Positions 47,615 through 56,993 of a stretch of DNA of 64,000 nucleotides are shown here, piece by piece. Source of the DNA: Halomarinibacterium sedimenti. Its GTDB lineage: Bacteria > Bacteroidota > Bacteroidia > Flavobacteriales > Flavobacteriaceae. The notes beneath the pieces are model-generated. The model searched no databases. It was not told where the DNA came from and saw only the letters and a program-made list of their open reading frames with translations. The position numbers were made by a program, and so were the translations under genes. Position 1 is the first letter of the stretch. Every line of letters begins with the position of its first letter. The stretch is from NCBI RefSeq assembly GCF_019312585.1, contig NZ_JAHWDP010000006.1, positions 14,895 through 78,894 on the forward strand, read 5' to 3'.

Positions 47615-48496
47615 ATGATTTCCATTTTAATCCCAACATATAACTATTCCATTTTTCCTTTGGTTAAAATATTGCACGAGCAATGTTCAGTTTTAAATAT
47701 TCCCTTTGAAATATCTGTGCTTGAAGATGCATCTACAAAGGTATTTACTGAAAATACCGAGATTGTTTCATTAAAAAACACATCTTACAGAAAGCTAGAA
47801 ACAAATGTTGGTAGAACCAAAACAAGAAATTTATTAGCAGAAAATGCTCAATACAACTGGTTGCTTTTTCTAGATGCAGATACAACACCAGTTAACGATA
47901 ATTTTATTGAAAAATATATTGAAGAATTAAACCAAATCACTTCCGTTGTTTTTGGAGGTATACAATATTCTCAAGAAAAGCCAACCAGAGAGTATTTATT
48001 ACGTTGGGTTTATGGAACCAAAAGAGAATCCAAATCCGTTTTTGAAAGAAATAAAAATCCATATTATATTATATCCCAAAACCTATTTATTGAAAAGAAT
48101 ACTTTTTTACAAATAAATAAACATCTCGATAATAGCTATGGAATGGATAACATTTTTTCGTACAGACTTCAAAAAAATGGGATGGAAGTTAAACATATAG
48201 ATAATCCTGTATATCATCACGGATTGGAAAAAGGTAGCGTTTTTTTAGAAAAATCCCTTATGGCAATTGACACATTAATTTATCAAGAATCCAAAAATAA
48301 TATAAGTGAGAATTTTACATCCTTACAAAAGTTTTATTTAAAGCTAAAGAGAATGCATCTTGTGGAATTTACTTATAAGATTATTGACCCTTTTTTAATT
48401 AAGATGAAACACAATTTATGTTCAGAAAAGCCAAATATTATTTTGTTAGATTTTTACAAGCTATATCACTACATAAAACTAAAACATGGAAAATAG
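47615..48496 (+). CDS. Glycosyltransferase family 2
   Basis: 293 residues. GT-A fold: ISILIPTYNY at the start, EISVLEDAST, VGRTKTRNLLA and the DxD-type LLFLDADTTP. It transfers sugars from NDP-sugars in the cytoplasm. The next gene overlaps its end by 11 bp, so they are translationally coupled. It opens the polysaccharide locus; acceptor and donor are unknown. Confidence 0.88.
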   Translation: MISILIPTYNYSIFPLVKILHEQCSVLNIPFEISVLEDASTKVFTENTEIVSLKNTSYRKLETNVGRTKTRNLLAENAQYNWLLFLDADTTPVNDNFIEKYIEELNQITSVVFGGIQYSQEKPTREYLLRWVYGTKRESKSVFERNKNPYYIISQNLFIEKNTFLQINKHLDNSYGMDNIFSYRLQKNGMEVKHIDNPVYHHGLEKGSVFLEKSLMAIDTLIYQESKNNISENFTSLQKFYLKLKRMHLVEFTYKIIDPFLIKMKHNLCSEKPNIILLDFYKLYHYIKLKHGK

Positions 48497-49433
48497 TATT
48501 CGATTTTCTGTTGTTATTCCACTTTATAACAAAGAGAACTATGTTGAAGCAACACTTAAAAGTGTTTTAAATCAGCGTTATGAAAATTTTGAAATACTAA
48601 TTGTTAATGATTGCTCTACAGATTCTAGTCTAGAAAAAGTAAATTCTTTTATTGATAAACGAATTAAAATTATACAACACCCTATAAACAAAGGCCTTTC
48701 GGCTTCAAGAAATACAGGCATACAAAATGCTACGGCCGACTACGTTGCTTTTATAGATGCAGATGATTTGTGGAAACCTACTTTTTTAGAAAAAATGAAT
48801 TCACTTATTGGCACTTATCAAAATCAAACATCGGTGTTTGCCTCCACTTATGAAATTACCTTTGGAGAAGAGAGAAAAGTAATGTTTCCATTTCCTTTGC
48901 TAGGCATAAATTCGGAAGGTATTATCCAAAACTTTTTCTCCACCAGTTTGGGATACAACTATTATTGTATGTCTAGCATTTGCGCCAACAAAAAACTTTT
49001 TGATGATATAGGCTATTTTGATGAACGCATCAACTATAGCGAAGATGTAGATTTTAATATTAGGCTTAATCTAAAACACAAAGTAGCTTTTATAAACGAA
49101 CCATTAGCCACATTAAATTTTATAAGTGAAAATCAAATTACCCACAGTAAATTATCTGGAAAAGTTATTCCCGACTACGACTTTTATGAAGACCAAAATC
49201 CAAATAATAAAGAATTAAAAAAATATTTAGATTTTCACAGATACGTAAAGGCAAAGCTTCTTAAAATGGAGAATAATAATGATGGATTTAAAAAGTTAAA
49301 ATCTAGAATTGATACCAAAAATTTAAACTGGAAACAAAAGCTACTATTGCGACTTCCTCAATTTGTTTTAAAAACAATTTATGTTTCCAAAAGAAAACTT
49401 CTACAAAAGGGAATAAATGTAAGTTCTTATTAA
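48486..49433 (+). CDS. Glycosyltransferase family 2
   Basis: 315 residues. Canonical GT2: FSVVIPLYNKENYVEATLKSVLNQRYENFEILIVNDCSTDSS, GLSASRNTGI and FIDADD (DxD). It follows a second GT2 with 11-bp overlap and ends one base before the convergent GT4 gene. Confidence 0.9.
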   Translation: MENSIRFSVVIPLYNKENYVEATLKSVLNQRYENFEILIVNDCSTDSSLEKVNSFIDKRIKIIQHPINKGLSASRNTGIQNATADYVAFIDADDLWKPTFLEKMNSLIGTYQNQTSVFASTYEITFGEERKVMFPFPLLGINSEGIIQNFFSTSLGYNYYCMSSICANKKLFDDIGYFDERINYSEDVDFNIRLNLKHKVAFINEPLATLNFISENQITHSKLSGKVIPDYDFYEDQNPNNKELKKYLDFHRYVKAKLLKMENNNDGFKKLKSRIDTKNLNWKQKLLLRLPQFVLKTIYVSKRKLLQKGINVSSY

Positions 49434-50528
49434 TTAGTTAAGTTCAAGAAATTTTAACCAATCTGTTATAATGTGATTAGGAGAAAAACGTGCCACACTT
49501 TGCTTAGCATTTTGCCTGCATTTTTCATAAAGTGTTTTATCTAAAAGCATAGAATTAATGGCTAATGCCATTCCATCAATGTCTTGATTCTTTACAATAA
49601 GTCCATTTTCCTTATGATTTATAATCTCATTTGGTCCAGAATTACAATTATAGGACACAACAGGAGTTCCAGTTGCTAAACTTTCAATTAATACATTAGG
49701 AAACCCTTCAAATTTACTTGTCATTGCTGTAAATAAGGCATTTTTATAATAAGGAAATGGATTATTTGCAAAAGGATAAAAAACAACATGTTCTTTAAGA
49801 TTTTTTTCTAAAACGAGTTTTTCTAATTCCGTTTTATACTCCCCTTCGCCTACTATTACCAATTTTATATTTTGCGATGTAGCTACAGAGATTTGAAATG
49901 CATGAATAAGATGATCGAATTGCTTAACATTATCCTTCATCCTTCCAATGCCTAAAATATACTTTTCTGGAACAGAAATATCATCTGCTGCTAGTTTTTC
50001 AATTTCGAGTATATCAACTGGATTATGGATAGTAGTAACTTTGGTATAGCCATATTCTTCCCTTACTTTATTTTCAATAGCTTCTGAAACAGTTACAATT
50101 CCATAACCTTTTTTAAAAATAGTTTTTGCCAAAAAATTGTTCTTCGGAAAATATAATTGGGTATTAAAACTATGCACATACTGGATCGAGGGAGCATTAT
50201 ATATACAATTAGCGATGGCGTATTCTTGAATAAAATTACGTTTATCCCTAAAATCAATAATATAATTAAATTTATGTTTTTTTAGATACTTTCTTAGGGT
50301 TAACATCCGTTTAAATCTATTAAACGGACTGTTTGAAGTATTTTTTAAAACACTCATGTCGAAAAGCTGTCCGGCATAGGAATATCCTACATCTCCATTA
50401 ACCAAAATATGATGAATCTCTATGTTTTGTGCTTCAAAAAGAAAAGATAATTTTGCTTGAACACGTTCGGCGCCACCGGTATTTAATGTAATACCTACAA
50501 ATGCAATTTTAATTTTTGGTTGCGCCAT
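49434..50528 (-). CDS. Glycosyltransferase family 4
   Basis: 364 residues. GT-B fold with GGAERV near the N-terminus (glycine-rich NDP-sugar/acceptor loop) and EGFPNVLIESLATGTPVVSYNCNSGPNEII (the E-x7-E motif region) in the C-terminal half. It is divergent from the next gene with interlocked -7 elements at 50542-50560. Confidence 0.9.
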   Translation of the reverse strand: MAQPKIKIAFVGITLNTGGAERVQAKLSFLFEAQNIEIHHILVNGDVGYSYAGQLFDMSVLKNTSNSPFNRFKRMLTLRKYLKKHKFNYIIDFRDKRNFIQEYAIANCIYNAPSIQYVHSFNTQLYFPKNNFLAKTIFKKGYGIVTVSEAIENKVREEYGYTKVTTIHNPVDILEIEKLAADDISVPEKYILGIGRMKDNVKQFDHLIHAFQISVATSQNIKLVIVGEGEYKTELEKLVLEKNLKEHVVFYPFANNPFPYYKNALFTAMTSKFEGFPNVLIESLATGTPVVSYNCNSGPNEIINHKENGLIVKNQDIDGMALAINSMLLDKTLYEKCRQNAKQSVARFSPNHIITDWLKFLELN

Positions 50529-50541
50529 GATTTTAAAAAAC

Positions 50542-50560
50542 TATTTTTGTTACAAATATA
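50542..50560. promoter_or_regulatory. Interlocked divergent -7 elements (GT4 / GT pair)
   Basis: TATTTTTG on the plus strand (50542-50549), with TTTG 23 bp upstream at 50515-50518, and TATATTTG on the minus strand (50553-50560) are 3 bp apart. Each points to its gene (ATG at 50567 and 50528). Simultaneous occupation seems impossible. Confidence 0.6.
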
Positions 50561-50566
50561 ACCTTT

Positions 50567-51709
50567 ATGCGCATTTTGCTGTTAGGCGAATATAGCAGAT
50601 TACATAATTCACTTAAAGTAGGCCTCAAAGCTATTGGCCATGAAGTTACTTTGGTTGGAGATGGTGATGGATTTAAAAATTTTCCCTCAGATATTTCAAT
50701 TAGACCAACCCTTGTAAACAATACTTTAATTAGATATATTAAACTTGGTTTATATAAATTTCTAAAGTTAGATATTTCTAAATTGGAGAGAGGGATAAGA
50801 TTTCATTTTCAACTTCATCGTTTAAAAAATTACGATGTAGTTCAATTAATTAATGAAAGACCCATAAAAACTTACGCTTTTTGGGAGCGCTTTTTATTAA
50901 AAAAAATATTTAATCATAATCACAAAATCGTCCTTGTTAGTTGTGGAGCAGATTACTCAAATATTGCGTATGCATTTAATCATAAAGAAGAACTATCATT
51001 ATTAACCCCTTTTTTTGAAAATCCTAAGTTAAAATCACATTTTAATTTTGCATTAGAATACCAAAAGAAATCACATAAAAAAACTCACGAATTTATACTT
51101 AAAAATGTAAATGCGATTGTGGCTTCAGATTTTGATTATGTTGCCCCTTTAACAAAAATTCCAAAATTTAAAGGACTTATTCCCAATCCTATTATTACAA
51201 ATAATACACAAATTCAAGATAACCCAATAGCTGATAAAATTCGTATTTTTTTAGGAATAAATCGAGGAAACTACTATGCTAAAGGTATTTGCTTTTTTGA
51301 AGAAGCACTACACACAATTAATAAAAAATATACCTCTAAGGTTGAAATCATAAAAACTGAAAATGTGCCTTTTAAAGAATATATTTCCTATTTACAGTCT
51401 TCTCATATTATATTAGATCAAGTGTATGCTAAAGATCAAGGATATAATGCACTAGAGAGCATGGCTAGAGGGAAGGTTGTATTTACGGGTGCAAATTCAG
51501 ATTTTTTATCTCATTTCAACCTTAAAAAAGACGAAGTTTGTATTGAAGCTAGACCTGATGTAACCTATTTAATTAAAAAGCTATCTTATTTAATAGATAA
51601 TCCTGAGAGAATTGCTGAAATTGGAAATAATGCTCATAAATTTATTCAAAAAGAACATCAGTATATCGAAATTGCAAAAAAATATAACAAACTCTACAAT
51701 AGTATTTAA
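50567..51709 (+). CDS. Glycosyltransferase, GT4-like
   Basis: 380 residues. RILLLGEYSRLHNSLKVGLKAIGHEVTLVGDGDG at the N-terminus and YNALESMARGKVVFTGANSDF plus a hydrophobic-basic C-terminus indicate a GT-B fold. The classical E-x7-E motif is partly altered, so donor preference cannot be told. Its stop codon overlaps that of the minus FdtA gene. Confidence 0.78.
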   Translation: MRILLLGEYSRLHNSLKVGLKAIGHEVTLVGDGDGFKNFPSDISIRPTLVNNTLIRYIKLGLYKFLKLDISKLERGIRFHFQLHRLKNYDVVQLINERPIKTYAFWERFLLKKIFNHNHKIVLVSCGADYSNIAYAFNHKEELSLLTPFFENPKLKSHFNFALEYQKKSHKKTHEFILKNVNAIVASDFDYVAPLTKIPKFKGLIPNPIITNNTQIQDNPIADKIRIFLGINRGNYYAKGICFFEEALHTINKKYTSKVEIIKTENVPFKEYISYLQSSHIILDQVYAKDQGYNALESMARGKVVFTGANSDFLSHFNLKKDEVCIEARPDVTYLIKKLSYLIDNPERIAEIGNNAHKFIQKEHQYIEIAKKYNKLYNSI

Positions 51710-52110
51710 CGCATGATGTACTTTAAAAAATCGTTATATTCTCTAATATAATCTTCTTCTTTATAGACATCACTTACCAAGGAAAGACACAAAGCCCCTG
51801 CAGAAAAATTATCTAACTCTCTCCAAATACCTTGAGGAATATAGAGTCCTTTATTAGGCCTATTTAAAGTAATTGTTTGTTTTTGGTTTCCATTGTCCAA
51901 AACCACATCAAAACTACCACTCAGGGCAATTAAAAACTGTTGTAATTTAATATGTGCATGCCCTCCTCTGCTAGAGTCTGAGGGTACATCATATAAATAA
52001 TACACTCTTTTAATATCAAAAGGGATGATTGTTTTTTCAATAACAGACAAATTCCCTCGTCCATCTGGATCACTTATTTTTGGGATATCGATAAGTTTTA
52101 TGTTTTTCAA
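51706..52110 (-). CDS. fdtA: FdtA/QdtA-type dTDP-sugar 3,4-ketoisomerase
   Basis: 134 residues from the TTG at 52110 (KNIKLIDIPKISDPDGRGNLSVIE), or 136 from the TTG at 52116; neither ATG nor GTG is available. Cupin fold with the RGGHAH motif and IPQGIWRELDNFSAGALCL, as in FdtA, QdtA and WxcM. The enzyme converts dTDP-4-keto-6-deoxyglucose to the 3-keto sugar, which the FdtB-type aminotransferase in this operon would aminate. The pairing points to 3-amino-3,6-dideoxyhexose. A -7 element lies only about 11-18 bp before the start. Confidence 0.86.
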   Translation of the reverse strand: MKNIKLIDIPKISDPDGRGNLSVIEKTIIPFDIKRVYYLYDVPSDSSRGGHAHIKLQQFLIALSGSFDVVLDNGNQKQTITLNRPNKGLYIPQGIWRELDNFSAGALCLSLVSDVYKEEDYIREYNDFLKYIMR

Positions 52111-52126
52111 AACCAAATAGTTTTTT

Positions 52127-52134
52127 CAAATATA
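52127..52134 (-). promoter_or_regulatory. Candidate -7 element before fdtA
   Basis: The minus strand reads TATATTTG. It would start transcription only about 5-11 nt before the TTG codons, giving a nearly leaderless message. It may be fortuitous because fdtA can also be reached by read-through from the flippase gene. Confidence 0.35.
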
Positions 52135-52139
52135 CACAA

Positions 52140-53438
52140 CTATTTAAGTTGCGCTTTTTTATTTTGTTTTTTAAAGTATCGTAGAATTAAAACAAAAACT
52201 ACTATAAAATAAATTATATATCTAAGGAAATGTGCTATGGTAACTCCTTCTATACCGTAAATATCTACAAAGTAATAGGCAAAGCCATAAAAAAGTGCTA
52301 AAGAAAGCACTTCAGTGAAAATAAAATTATAAACCATTTTTTTGGCAATAAATTGCGATGCTAAAAGAATTGCTGCTAATCGAATAAAATCACCTAACAA
52401 TTGCCACCTAAACAGTGGCGACATAGCACTATAATCTCCTTTAAATACTAAGTCAATTGCAACGTCTCTAAATAAATAGACCAAAAACATCCCAACGGCA
52501 AACAACGGTAACAATGTTTTATATATGCTACCTAACTCTTTCATAAAATCGGGTTTATTGTAAATTCCAGAAAATTTTGGTAATACATATAGGGTTAGTA
52601 ACGCATTCGAAAAAACCATATAGTTTTTTGAAATAAACATAAGACCCGTCCAGATACCTGCTTCATCTTCACTAATCTTATTCTCAATCATATTCCGTAT
52701 TTCTATTTCAACTTGATTGAGTAGCAGGGTAGAAAAAAAAGACATAATAGTAAATGCAAATAAACTTTTTGCTAATGGTGCTTGCCATTTTAATTGCGAA
52801 AATTGAACATATTCTCTTAGGATTTTCACAACCAAAAACATCATCACCAATACTTGTACTACAGGAGCAAGTGCTATAGAAATTAAAACACCATCTAATT
52901 CCTTGTAAAATAGAAAAACAATAGTTAGTGCTGCACTTACTAAATACGCAACCAATTCTATTTTAGCAAAACTTTTATACTCTGAAAGACCATTAATAAC
53001 CCCGCTAAAAACCCTTTGGATGCTAATAAAAGGAATAACAATAGCAGTTAATTTTATAATGTAAACAAAGTCTGAAGAATTAAAATAATACTCACTAAAA
53101 AATGAGGCACCAAAAAATAAAGCAACAAAAGTAATGATACTACCAAGCGTAGTAAATACAAAAGTTGTTGAAAATAGTTTCTGAAGTTGCTCTTTATTTT
53201 CCTTATGCTCTGCAACATATTTCACAACCCCATTAAAAACTCCTAAAGAAGTAAAGGAAGTCAGTTGGGCAATAAGGTTGCGTAAGTTACCAATCTTCGC
53301 GTACCCTCCTTTGCTAATAACATCTGTAATTTCGCGGTTTACAAAAAATGTCACCACCAATCGAATTACGATGGTTGCTGCATTTAAAGACGTCATCTTT
53401 AACAGCAAATTTTGTCGTATAAATTTTGGTATCTTCAA
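52140..53438 (-). CDS. Polysaccharide flippase (Wzx/MATE-type)
   Basis: 432 residues with about 12 predicted transmembrane helices and a basic N-terminus (MKIPKFIRQNLLLKMTSLNA). The pattern (GGYAKIGNLRNLIAQLTSFTSLGVFNGVVKYVAEHKENKEQLQKLF) is that of O-antigen/enterobacterial-common-antigen type translocases (WzxE-like). It flips undecaprenyl-linked repeat units. The start ATG directly follows the DegT stop codon. Confidence 0.88.
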   Translation of the reverse strand: MKIPKFIRQNLLLKMTSLNAATIVIRLVVTFFVNREITDVISKGGYAKIGNLRNLIAQLTSFTSLGVFNGVVKYVAEHKENKEQLQKLFSTTFVFTTLGSIITFVALFFGASFFSEYYFNSSDFVYIIKLTAIVIPFISIQRVFSGVINGLSEYKSFAKIELVAYLVSAALTIVFLFYKELDGVLISIALAPVVQVLVMMFLVVKILREYVQFSQLKWQAPLAKSLFAFTIMSFFSTLLLNQVEIEIRNMIENKISEDEAGIWTGLMFISKNYMVFSNALLTLYVLPKFSGIYNKPDFMKELGSIYKTLLPLFAVGMFLVYLFRDVAIDLVFKGDYSAMSPLFRWQLLGDFIRLAAILLASQFIAKKMVYNFIFTEVLSLALFYGFAYYFVDIYGIEGVTIAHFLRYIIYFIVVFVLILRYFKKQNKKAQLK

Positions 53439-54539
53439 CTAGTAGGCGTTTAAAACCGAAATAACCCTATCTACTTCCATCTCATTCATCACAGGGCTCA
53501 TAGGCAAACTTACTACTTCCGCATGAATTTTTTCAGAAATTGGAAAATTAAGATACTCAAATTCATTTAGTGCTTTTTGACGGTGTGGTGCTATAGGGTA
53601 ATGAATTAAATATCCAATTTCATTTTTGGTTAAATAGTCCGTAAATGCTTCTCGGTCTTCTACCCTAATGACAAACAAATGGAATACATGATTTCCCGAA
53701 CCATCATAAAAGGGAAGTACAATTTTGCTATTATTTATTTTTGAAAGGTATCGCGCAGCAATCTCACGACGTTTACTATTATCAACATCCAGAGAGTCCA
53801 ACTTTATGTTCAAAAAAGCGGCTTGAAATTCGTCTAAACGCGAATTGAAACCCAATTTATCATTTACATATTTTGAAGAAGTTCCGTAGTTTCTTAGTTT
53901 TCTTACAACCGAAGCTAATTCATGATCATTCGTAGTAATAGCGCCAGCATCACCCAATGCTCCTAAATTCTTTGTTGGGTAAAATGAAAATCCAGCAGCA
54001 TTTCCCAAGTTTCCTGCTTTATTTCCATTTATTGAAATAGCTCCATGAGCTTGTGCGGCATCTTCAATGACCAACAATTTGTATTGATCTGCTATTTCCT
54101 GCAAAGCGTTCATGGGAGAAAGTTGACCATATAAATGGACAGGCATTATAGCCTTAGTTTTTGAAGAAATATTGTCTTTTAGACTATCCAAATTAAAATT
54201 AAAAGTCTTGGCTTCGGCTTCTACTAATACGGGTTGTAATCCAGCTTGTTTTATAGCCAAAATAGTAGCTATATAGGTATTAGATGCTACTAAAACCTCA
54301 TCACCTATTTTCAGTTTCCCTAATACTTTATATCCTTCCAGTATAATGCGCAGGGCATCCAATCCATTACCAACGCCAATACAATGCGAAACACCACAAT
54401 ATTGTGCAAAATTCTTTTCAAAAGCTGCCACCTCTTCTCCTAAAATAAAATGACTAGCTTCCATGGTCTTTTTAAAGGTCTCTTCAAAAGCCATATCAAA
54501 GCGAGCGTTTATTTTTTTTAAATTTATAAAAGGAATCAT
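53439..54539 (-). CDS. fdtB: DegT/DnrJ/EryC1 sugar aminotransferase, FdtB/QdtB-like
   Basis: 366 residues. PLP-binding Lys190 in [14 protein letters not shown], the [13 protein letters not shown] and [11 protein letters not shown] motifs, and the C-terminal HLFVIRVE...[23 protein letters not shown]. With the FdtA-type gene two genes on, it most likely transfers an amino group to C-3 of dTDP-3-keto-6-deoxyhexose. Its ATG overlaps the stop of the FemAB-like gene (ATGA). Confidence 0.88.
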   Translation of the reverse strand: MIPFINLKKINARFDMAFEETFKKTMEASHFILGEEVAAFEKNFAQYCGVSHCIGVGNGLDALRIILEGYKVLGKLKIGDEVLVASNTYIATILAIKQAGLQPVLVEAEAKTFNFNLDSLKDNISSKTKAIMPVHLYGQLSPMNALQEIADQYKLLVIEDAAQAHGAISINGNKAGNLGNAAGFSFYPTKNLGALGDAGAITTNDHELASVVRKLRNYGTSSKYVNDKLGFNSRLDEFQAAFLNIKLDSLDVDNSKRREIAARYLSKINNSKIVLPFYDGSGNHVFHLFVIRVEDREAFTDYLTKNEIGYLIHYPIAPHRQKALNEFEYLNFPISEKIHAEVVSLPMSPVMNEMEVDRVISVLNAY

Positions 54540-55516
54540 ATAAATACGGTGTCCATTAATTTGTATTTCGAAATTTCAATTTCATAATATCGATGTGCCA
54601 TAGGTCTAGCCCCAAAGCATTCTTTCCAATATAATAATCCTGAATTAAGATTGTTCCCACCATTTTCATTAGAGGTTCCAAAATCGAAATAATCTTTATT
54701 TTTATATTTTTCTAGGATAAGATAATAAAACAAATAATCTAGTGCTCCCAATTCTTGCCTATTTTCATTAGCCGAGATATACTGGACATGGGCTACTTTT
54801 TGGGTTTCAAAAATTGTGGCTCCTGCAACGATTGTACTTCCAGAATAGACATTAAATTGCTTGATGTTTTTAGGAAATTTAGATTGTAAATAGGTTATTT
54901 CTGAAATACTATGTACTGGAGAGGCTCCATGTCTTTTTTGAAGATTTGGGATTAGTATTTCATTCCAAAATCCTTCAAAATTAGATTCTTCTTTAATAGT
55001 CAGCTGTGCTTTTTCGGCTTTTTTCACCCCTTCTTTTCGATTACTTTGAATTTTTATGGCACTAGGGAGAAATATACTACTGGCTATATCTGTACGAATC
55101 AATTTAGCCTTCAAAATATAGGTTAAATAAGAAAATTCATCTGCAGGATAAATAGTGTACATATTGGGCATTTCTTTTACCACAAACTTTTGAAACCCCT
55201 TCTCTTCAAAAAATTGAAGCAAGGTCTTATAGATGTGCCAAACCTCACTAAGCTTGACATCCTTTTTTAAGACAATCCCGCCATATGTTAACCCTGAATG
55301 CGAATAAACTGTGTCCTCCTTTTTATTTGCAGGCATCACAGAAACTAATTTATCTTTTTTATATATAAGTATAGAAAAATCTTCGAAACGATCTTTATGG
55401 TATTCCATAAAATCACGTTTAAATAAAAACGTAGCGTTTTTTGCTTGGTCTACAAACGTATCCCAAGCTAATTTGTACTCCTTCCTATATGATTTTACTT
55501 GATAAATAATTTTAAT
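54536..55516 (-). CDS. FemAB/GNAT-like acyltransferase, probable ATT start
   Basis: 326 residues if started at the ATT at 55516; the first ATG (55408) gives 290. Codons upstream of that ATG read [34 protein letters not shown], matching the N-terminus this family normally has, so they are clearly coding. Between the in-frame TAA (55522-55520) and the ATG there is no ATG, GTG or TTG. ATT at 55516 overlaps the upstream stop (ATTAA), like the ATGA couplings of its neighbours. The C-terminus ([41 protein letters not shown]) is GNAT-type. Likely N-acylation of a sugar in the glycan; substrate unknown. Confidence 0.75.
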   Translation of the reverse strand: MKIIYQVKSYRKEYKLAWDTFVDQAKNATFLFKRDFMEYHKDRFEDFSILIYKKDKLVSVMPANKKEDTVYSHSGLTYGGIVLKKDVKLSEVWHIYKTLLQFFEEKGFQKFVVKEMPNMYTIYPADEFSYLTYILKAKLIRTDIASSIFLPSAIKIQSNRKEGVKKAEKAQLTIKEESNFEGFWNEILIPNLQKRHGASPVHSISEITYLQSKFPKNIKQFNVYSGSTIVAGATIFETQKVAHVQYISANENRQELGALDYLFYYLILEKYKNKDYFDFGTSNENGGNNLNSGLLYWKECFGARPMAHRYYEIEISKYKLMDTVFI

Positions 55517-56993
55517 TTTTTAGATTTTCGTAAACAGCATTACCATTGTCATCTATTACTTTTCTAACCGATTTAAAAAAGGAACCTTCATTATTTAAAT
55601 TATAACTATCATTACTTTCCAAATGCTTTAAATACACGTTGTTTTTACTCATTGCAGAAAACAATACTCTAAAAACATTAACATTTGATTTTAAATCCTC
55701 ATCGTACCCAGTATTTTCTATACCATTCCATTTTACTGCAAATAAAGCGGCATAAATAGAGTGAATTTTTGTCGCATCCCGAGTGCTAAACATCTCTCTG
55801 TAATTTTCCATACCTACCCAACCTCCATGATCTGCTAAAACAAGAATTATCCCATTTGGATCCTTTTTAGAAATAAAATTGATGGTTTCCTTAAGCCAAA
55901 TGTTTACTTCTTCAATTTTAGATAAATAATCCAATCGTTCAGTTTCAATTCTATCTTTTGCTGCATCAAAATGAACATGATGTGGTAAACATTTTTCAAT
56001 AAAGAAAAACTTTGGTTTATCTACTTTAATAGTAAATGCTTCTTTCACATCTGCTAGTACATCTCTTTTTAAATCCCCTCCTAAGCCAAAATAAGGAATC
56101 TCATCTAGATTAGTATTGGTATAATCGTACAATTGCTCACATCTGTTTTGCTGAAAATATTCGTCTTCTGCAATAAAAAAAGTAAAATACCCATTGTTTT
56201 TAAAGATTCTTACTACTGGGTTATCTCCGGATATGGATTCTCTCGCATAAGGCATTTCTAAATCGGGCAATAAGGAGCTTCCAAAATAATGATGCCTCAT
56301 AGCAAAAAGAGATGCATTAGAATTTAAACTAGCTGGATAATTACTTCTAAATGTATTATAAAGTGTAAAATCATTTGTCTCCAACCAATCGTAAAACTCG
56401 GTTTCATAATTATATAAGCCCCCCTCCATCATACTTTTATTCACATATCCGTCTGGTTGAATCATATATACATTTGGGGTTTGCTTAAACACAATTTCTT
56501 CAATATTATCTGGTTGCTGAAGCCAAGATTTTTCACGCACTTGATCGTAAATTTTATATCCCAATTTGGCCAAAGGAAGTATACTTACAACCAAAATTAG
56601 GGAAAGAAGTTTTTTATAGCGATCGCTAAGTTTTATAGAAAGTAAAACAGCTACAACTAAAGCTATCAATAATAGCTTCTTTTTAATTACTAAAGAGGAA
56701 GCGTAAGAGGTAAAAAAAACGACCACTAAAATTATGAGGACAAAAAGAATATGTCCTCTAAAACTAGATAAGCCTTTTATATTCTTAAGTAAAAGTATAC
56801 TGATTGAAAAAAGGACAATAGGAATACCAATAAAAAATAACAAGAAATAACACCAATACTCCCAGGAATTTGTAGCGTAAAAATTATTTGAAACATAAAA
56901 AAGAAAGGGATATATTCCACAAATAAGGCCCAACCAAAGTGGGTTTGTACCATCAATCTTAAATTGATCAAATATGTTTTTTAATGCCTTCAT
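55512..56993 (-). CDS. Sulfatase/alkaline-phosphatase superfamily membrane protein
   Basis: 493 residues. Four to five N-terminal transmembrane helices (residues about 12-155), then a periplasmic catalytic domain. Metal-binding motifs: VYMIQPDGYVNKSMMEGG (Asp), FRSNYPASLNSNASLFAMRHHYFG (probable Ser/Thr nucleophile region) and LVLADHGGWVG (DHG). The architecture resembles lipid-A/LTA-type phosphoethanolamine or phosphoglycerol transferases. It is the downstream member of a tandem pair, ATGA-coupled to its paralogue. It probably decorates a glycan or lipid. Confidence 0.82.
   Translation of the reverse strand: MKALKNIFDQFKIDGTNPLWLGLICGIYPFLFYVSNNFYATNSWEYWCYFLLFFIGIPIVLFSISILLLKNIKGLSSFRGHILFVLIILVVVFFTSYASSLVIKKKLLLIALVVAVLLSIKLSDRYKKLLSLILVVSILPLAKLGYKIYDQVREKSWLQQPDNIEEIVFKQTPNVYMIQPDGYVNKSMMEGGLYNYETEFYDWLETNDFTLYNTFRSNYPASLNSNASLFAMRHHYFGSSLLPDLEMPYARESISGDNPVVRIFKNNGYFTFFIAEDEYFQQNRCEQLYDYTNTNLDEIPYFGLGGDLKRDVLADVKEAFTIKVDKPKFFFIEKCLPHHVHFDAAKDRIETERLDYLSKIEEVNIWLKETINFISKKDPNGIILVLADHGGWVGMENYREMFSTRDATKIHSIYAALFAVKWNGIENTGYDEDLKSNVNVFRVLFSAMSKNNVYLKHLESNDSYNLNNEGSFFKSVRKVIDDNGNAVYENLKN

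Noticed and set aside
54536-55408. FemAB-like gene as an N-terminally truncated pseudogene
   Set aside because: The upstream codons still encode the conserved N-terminus in frame with no stop, so the protein is complete if initiated at ATT; decay is not the simplest reading.
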